Below are positions 6,213-9,564 of a DNA stretch of 9,564 nt, in pieces; the stretch's first letter is position 1, and each line of letters starts with the position of its first letter. The stretch is from Bacteroidota bacterium (GTDB taxonomy: Bacteria > Bacteroidota > Bacteroidia > Chitinophagales > Chitinophagaceae): positions 1 through 9,564 of the forward strand of contig JAFAEW010000096.1 of assembly GCA_023423835.1 (NCBI GenBank), given 5' to 3'. Under the pieces are notes generated by a model, which was not told the origin of the DNA, did no database searches, and saw only the letters and a program-made list of their open reading frames with translations. Made by a program: the position numbers and the translations under genes.

Positions 6213-7904
6213 ATGAAGAAATTCTTAATCATATCATTATTTTCACTGGCTATTTTTCCGGCTTTTTCTCAAAAAAAGAAACAGGCGAAAACGCCTGCCG
6301 CGTCGCAAAAGGCAGACACCCTGATTCCGGGTAAAACCGTGATCGTTACCTCTGAATTTTCACCGGTTTTAAAGGCCGTTTCTAAAATCAATTTTAATGC
6401 GGACAGCCCGGCGCCCGATTCGGTGCTTCCGGTTTTACAATACGATGTCCCGCCCCAAAATATAACCTTCAGCTATTTGTCACCGCCCTTAAAACCATTA
6501 TCACAAAACATCGATTCCACCGTAGACTGGGAAAATAAGAGTTTTGTGAAATTGGGATACGGAAATTTCACCACACCTTATCTTCAACTGGGATTGAGCT
6601 CCGGCAACGGAACCGAATCGATTCTGAACGTCTTCGGAAAATATACTTCTTCAAAAGGTCCGCTTCCTTATCAGCAATTCTCAAAAACAAATCTCGAAGG
6701 CATTGGAATATTTACTTCTCCTGACCAGCAACACGAATGGACGGGGCGGATTTATTTCGACAACAATAATCAATACCTGTATGGCTTCAGCTACGATTCA
6801 CTCAATCCCGTAAAGAAGGAAGATCTCAAACAGAATTTCACTTCTTTCGGAGGAAAGCTTTCCTTGCGGAATAAAACCATCAACAGTATCGGAATTAATT
6901 ACCAGCCATCCATCGCCATTGATATTTTTGGCGACAACCATTCGGGAAGTGAAACCGGTTTTACTTTAGAAGCTCCGGCAACCAAAGAAATCGTAGAAAA
7001 CCTGAATCTCGACGTGAGTTTGACTACCGAACTTGTTTCCTACAAAAATCCATCGCATACAATCAACAATAACCTTTATTTTCTGAAGCCAGCCGTGCGA
7101 TATGAAACAGGTGGATTAAAATTAACCGGAGGATTTACACCGAGCTGGGATAATGGAAATTTTGCCTTGCTTCCAAACTTTACCGCGGAAGCCAAATTAA
7201 ATGAAGAAAAATTTGTTTTGCAGGCCGGATGGATTGGTTATTATCAAAAAGGTTCGTACCAGTCCCTCGCAAATTATAATCCCTTTATTCGCCAACCGGA
7301 AAATCTGCTGAATTCAAAGATCAGGGAACAATATGCAGGATTTAAAGGCGCGGCGGGTTCACATATTACCTATGGAGGAAAAGTAAGTTATTTACAGATT
7401 GACAATCAGCCATTATTTGTAAACGACACGATTACCGGAAGATCCTTTATCGTCACCTACGAGCCCTCGCTCAAAGCATTGCAATTACATGGTGAAATCG
7501 GTTACACTATTCAGGAGAGATTTTCGCTTTTGGGCGGACTGAATTTCAATCAATACAGTTCGCTGAATAACAACGAAAAAGCCTGGGGACTCATCCCGAT
7601 GGAGATCACCGGATCGTTGAGATGGTGGGTTCTCAAAGATGTATTGTTGAAAGGAGATCTGTTTTTCAAATCCGGATCACCGTACAGAAATCAGCAACTC
7701 GAGTCCAAAAACCTTTCTCCCGCCACCGATCTGAACTTGGGAGTTGAAGTGAAGATTACGCCGTCGCTCAACGCATGGCTTCAGTTCAACAACGTATTGA
7801 ACGATAAATATCAGCGATGGAATCAATATGAAACACTCGGATTTAATGTTTTAGGAGGAATTGTTTATAATTTTGGAGACTTCAGATCAGTAATGAATAA
7901 ATAA
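6213..7904 (+). CDS. Outer-membrane beta-barrel protein, TonB-receptor-like but without a plug domain
   Basis: A 563-residue outer-membrane protein. It starts MKKFLIISLF with a Sec signal cut near residue 19 (AFS-Q), followed by a basic, Ala/Lys-rich linker (20-34). Residues 35-47 (DTLIPGKTVIVTS) resemble a TonB box, then about 60 residues rich in Pro and Ser lead into the barrel. From about residue 107 to the end, alternating hydrophobic/polar strands with aromatic girdles and Asn/Gly turns repeat, for example FVKLGYGNF, VLQAGWIGYYQKG and LNAWLQFNNVLNDKYQRW. The final strands (LGFNVLGGIVYNFGDF) resemble the C-terminus of TonB-dependent receptors, so database searches often label such proteins TonB-dependent receptors. 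The usual plug of about 130 residues is missing, so ordinary gated uptake is doubtful. A conserved-looking segment (VTSEFSPVLKAVSKINF) is specific to this barrel type. It lies 23 bp after the TPR gene and 5 bp before the HU gene, consistent with co-transcription. Ligand unknown. Confidence 0.8.
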   Translation: MKKFLIISLFSLAIFPAFSQKKKQAKTPAASQKADTLIPGKTVIVTSEFSPVLKAVSKINFNADSPAPDSVLPVLQYDVPPQNITFSYLSPPLKPLSQNIDSTVDWENKSFVKLGYGNFTTPYLQLGLSSGNGTESILNVFGKYTSSKGPLPYQQFSKTNLEGIGIFTSPDQQHEWTGRIYFDNNNQYLYGFSYDSLNPVKKEDLKQNFTSFGGKLSLRNKTINSIGINYQPSIAIDIFGDNHSGSETGFTLEAPATKEIVENLNLDVSLTTELVSYKNPSHTINNNLYFLKPAVRYETGGLKLTGGFTPSWDNGNFALLPNFTAEAKLNEEKFVLQAGWIGYYQKGSYQSLANYNPFIRQPENLLNSKIREQYAGFKGAAGSHITYGGKVSYLQIDNQPLFVNDTITGRSFIVTYEPSLKALQLHGEIGYTIQERFSLLGGLNFNQYSSLNNNEKAWGLIPMEITGSLRWWVLKDVLLKGDLFFKSGSPYRNQQLESKNLSPATDLNLGVEVKITPSLNAWLQFNNVLNDKYQRWNQYETLGFNVLGGIVYNFGDFRSVMNK

Positions 7905-7909
7905 GTTTT

Positions 7910-8458
7910 ATGGAAAAAATCCTCCAGCAATATTTTTCGATCTATCACATCCTTTCTCTTAAAGGAATCGGGAGTTTCAGTTTGCGGATGCAGCCGGCTA
8001 AAATCGATATTGCTGAGAAACTCATTTATCCGCCCGGACAGGAAATTATTTTTAAGGAAGATGAATTACATCCGTCGGAACATCTCATCGCCTTTCTCAA
8101 GCAACGAAAAAATGTGGATTCCGAAACCCTTGCAGCTTATGAAAATTCCCTTTCACAGAAACTGCAAAACGGAGAATCCATCTCACTGCCCGGGATCGGC
8201 ACCCTTGCCCGGAAAGACGGCCATCTTCATTTCATACCATTTGTCCTCAATGATCTGTTTGAACCGGTAGCGGCAGAACGTGTGATCAGAAAAAATGTAG
8301 AACATGCGGTAACTGTTGGAGAGCAGCTCACAACATCGGGACGGATGCAGGAAACGCTCATGGTTAAAGAACAACGGGAAGATAAATGGTGGATTGGCGC
8401 ATTAATCCTCGGCTTGATCGGACTTGCCGCCATTGCCTTTTATTATCTGCGGAAATAA
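7910..8458 (+). CDS. CCDC81-type HU-domain protein with C-terminal membrane anchor
   Basis: A 182-residue protein with two HU-like (CCDC81-type prokaryotic HU) domains, approximately residues 1-50 and 55-112. Each holds a matching turn, GIGSFSL (19-25) and GIGTL (95-99), next to a basic strand, as expected of a tandem pair. There is no signal peptide, so the HU part should be cytoplasmic. A hydrophobic segment at about 160-179 (WWIGALILGLIGLAAIAFYY) is followed only by LRK, making a C-terminal anchor. In Bacteroidota such HU pairs commonly precede a membrane helix and a periplasmic SPOR domain that binds denuded peptidoglycan; here the SPOR domain is absent. It begins 5 bp after the barrel gene, so translation is likely coupled. 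Its role could be to tie DNA or a cytoplasmic protein to the membrane; that is inference. The domain call rests on pattern recognition and needs a profile search. Confidence 0.7.
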   Translation: MEKILQQYFSIYHILSLKGIGSFSLRMQPAKIDIAEKLIYPPGQEIIFKEDELHPSEHLIAFLKQRKNVDSETLAAYENSLSQKLQNGESISLPGIGTLARKDGHLHFIPFVLNDLFEPVAAERVIRKNVEHAVTVGEQLTTSGRMQETLMVKEQREDKWWIGALILGLIGLAAIAFYYLRK

Positions 8459-8470
8459 ATCTATTCCTCC

Positions 8471-9564
8471 TTATTTTTCGATTCTGAAAACAGGATATCT
8501 CAGATGCGCCGGCTCGTACCAGGGAGAATTTTTATAGATGAAATTCAGTTGTGCGTTGGCGGAAGCGGCAAAGGCATCTTCGGTCTGCTTTTTTTCATCG
8601 AATTTTTTTTGCAATTCTGGATTTGACTGAAGATAACCCGCAGCAACATCTTCCCAACGGTAGTTGCTGTACCATTCTTTTTCCTGCAAAACAGCATCGA
8701 AAAAATTCCATCTGAAAAAACTGTCATCGGCCAGCGGCTCAAGCGTTTCAACGATATAACGGTCAACCGGTTGTCCGGTAAAGATTATATAATCACCTTT
8801 TAAAAATCTAATCGTATCAACTACTCTGCTTGTTTTTACCATTACATTCAAATGGTGTTTTTCAAACGGATAGGGAGAGGCTTTATAGTCGTCAATGTGG
8901 TAATAGACAACTTCGATCACCGTGTCTTTTTTCAGCTGCTGCATCTTCACGCCGTTCAGTTTCAAACGGTCGATTGCCTGCCACCATCCGTGGGGAATCA
9001 CATAGGCTGCGGGCTTTTGCACCGTTGATTTGGGAATGAAATAATTGTACAACTTCACCTTTTTTTCGTAGGGCCGGTCATGATCGTAAAACATTCTCTT
9101 CATGCCTGTCACACCGCTAATTTTTTCACCGGGGTAATAGCCTTTGAAATTAATCGTGTCATACCTGGTAGAATCGACCTTCCAACCCAGGGCAAACTCC
9201 TTCTGCCTGCTCACTGCTTCGAGAGAAGCTTTCCTTTTTTCAACAATCTCCTTTGAAAATGCGGAAGCGTTTTCCAGGATTGTCTGCATCAAAGCATAAT
9301 CACTTTTAACCCTCAGGGCAAACGGTTTGAGCATATGGGTTTCGGGCATGAAAGCAATGGTTTGAAAAAGCGCTGCATAGCCGGTACTGTATCTCGGTGA
9401 ATCATAAAACGCATCCCAGCCGTTTTCGGGATTTGATCCTTCCACATTGACGTAGGGCGACATCAGTTCATTCTTTTCTTCCATTCCTTTAAATAATGCC
9501 GGTTCAAATTCCTCCCGCAAAAAGCGGCCTGTCTCCTGCCCTAATTTATCGTATTGGGTACTGA
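8471..9564 (-). CDS. M14-type zinc carboxypeptidase, C-terminal part (partial at 5' end)
   Basis: The C-terminal 364 codons of a larger protein that reads open through the window's edge; there is no stop upstream, so a TTG at 9520 is not the true start. The segment PRYSTGYAALFQTIAFMPETHMLKPF (codons around 9395-9320) is the conserved core of Bacteroidota M14-family metallopeptidases; the Glu of PETHM (9341-9343) is in the place expected for the catalytic glutamate, though this is my inference. The remainder forms a beta-rich C-terminal domain (residues such as YYHIDDYKASPYPFEKHH) and ends FRIEK. The zinc ligands (HxxE and a later His) would lie in the unseen N-terminal part. M14 enzymes remove C-terminal residues from peptides; in this phylum they are often secreted, but no signal can be seen here. 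It converges on the HU gene with a 12 bp gap. Confidence 0.7.
   Translation of the reverse strand, partial: STQYDKLGQETGRFLREEFEPALFKGMEEKNELMSPYVNVEGSNPENGWDAFYDSPRYSTGYAALFQTIAFMPETHMLKPFALRVKSDYALMQTILENASAFSKEIVEKRKASLEAVSRQKEFALGWKVDSTRYDTINFKGYYPGEKISGVTGMKRMFYDHDRPYEKKVKLYNYFIPKSTVQKPAAYVIPHGWWQAIDRLKLNGVKMQQLKKDTVIEVVYYHIDDYKASPYPFEKHHLNVMVKTSRVVDTIRFLKGDYIIFTGQPVDRYIVETLEPLADDSFFRWNFFDAVLQEKEWYSNYRWEDVAAGYLQSNPELQKKFDEKKQTEDAFAASANAQLNFIYKNSPWYEPAHLRYPVFRIEK

Noticed and set aside
8453..8476. AAATAA ... TTATTT as a bidirectional terminator between the HU and M14 genes
   Set aside because: Only a 6 bp AT stem; too weak to call.

Overview
The window looks like chromosomal DNA of a Bacteroidota bacterium, perhaps of the Chitinophagales/Sphingobacteriales type. 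The grounds are the protein families present (lipoprotein aldose epimerase, long secreted TPR protein, TonB-receptor-like barrel, CCDC81-type HU protein), a textbook Bacteroidota promoter (TTTG, 19 nt, TAnnTTTG) at 3057-3087, and signal peptides typical of that phylum. No taxonomic search was possible. There are no rRNA or tRNA genes, mobile elements, CRISPR arrays or gene-free stretches over 300 bases. The longest intergenic gap is 186 bp.

Layout. Positions 1-150 are the 3' end of a mitochondrial-type aconitase gene, followed by a strong intrinsic terminator (175-210). A secreted single-domain GH18 chitinase gene (235-1329) follows on the + strand. It converges, with a 9 bp gap, on a minus-strand pair: a DoxX-like membrane protein (2557-2967) upstream of an aldose-1-epimerase-like lipoprotein (1339-2496). 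A 186 bp divergent region (2968-3153) separates this pair from a three-gene + strand unit: a 1011-residue periplasmic TPR protein (3154-6189), a 563-residue outer-membrane barrel (6213-7904) and a 182-residue CCDC81-type HU protein with a C-terminal membrane anchor (7910-8458). The window ends with the C-terminal part of a minus-strand M14-type carboxypeptidase gene (8471 to beyond 9564).

How the genes may work together. The chitinase could release amino sugars outside the cell. The three-gene unit looks like an envelope module with one member predicted in the cytoplasm/inner membrane, one in the periplasm and one in the outer membrane. Its function is not known to me and it is the best candidate here for an undescribed system. 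A second candidate is the epimerase-like lipoprotein, which keeps the fold and sugar-binding signatures but has lost all three residues normally needed for catalysis. The divergent promoters of the doxX and TPR units carry nearly the same 17-18 nt core in opposite orientation, which suggests related control.

Three upstream-most possible starts appear wrong. The chitinase start should be 235 (not 178, inside the terminator), the TPR start 3154 (not 3046, upstream of the promoter), and the DoxX start 2967 (not the TTG at 2994).
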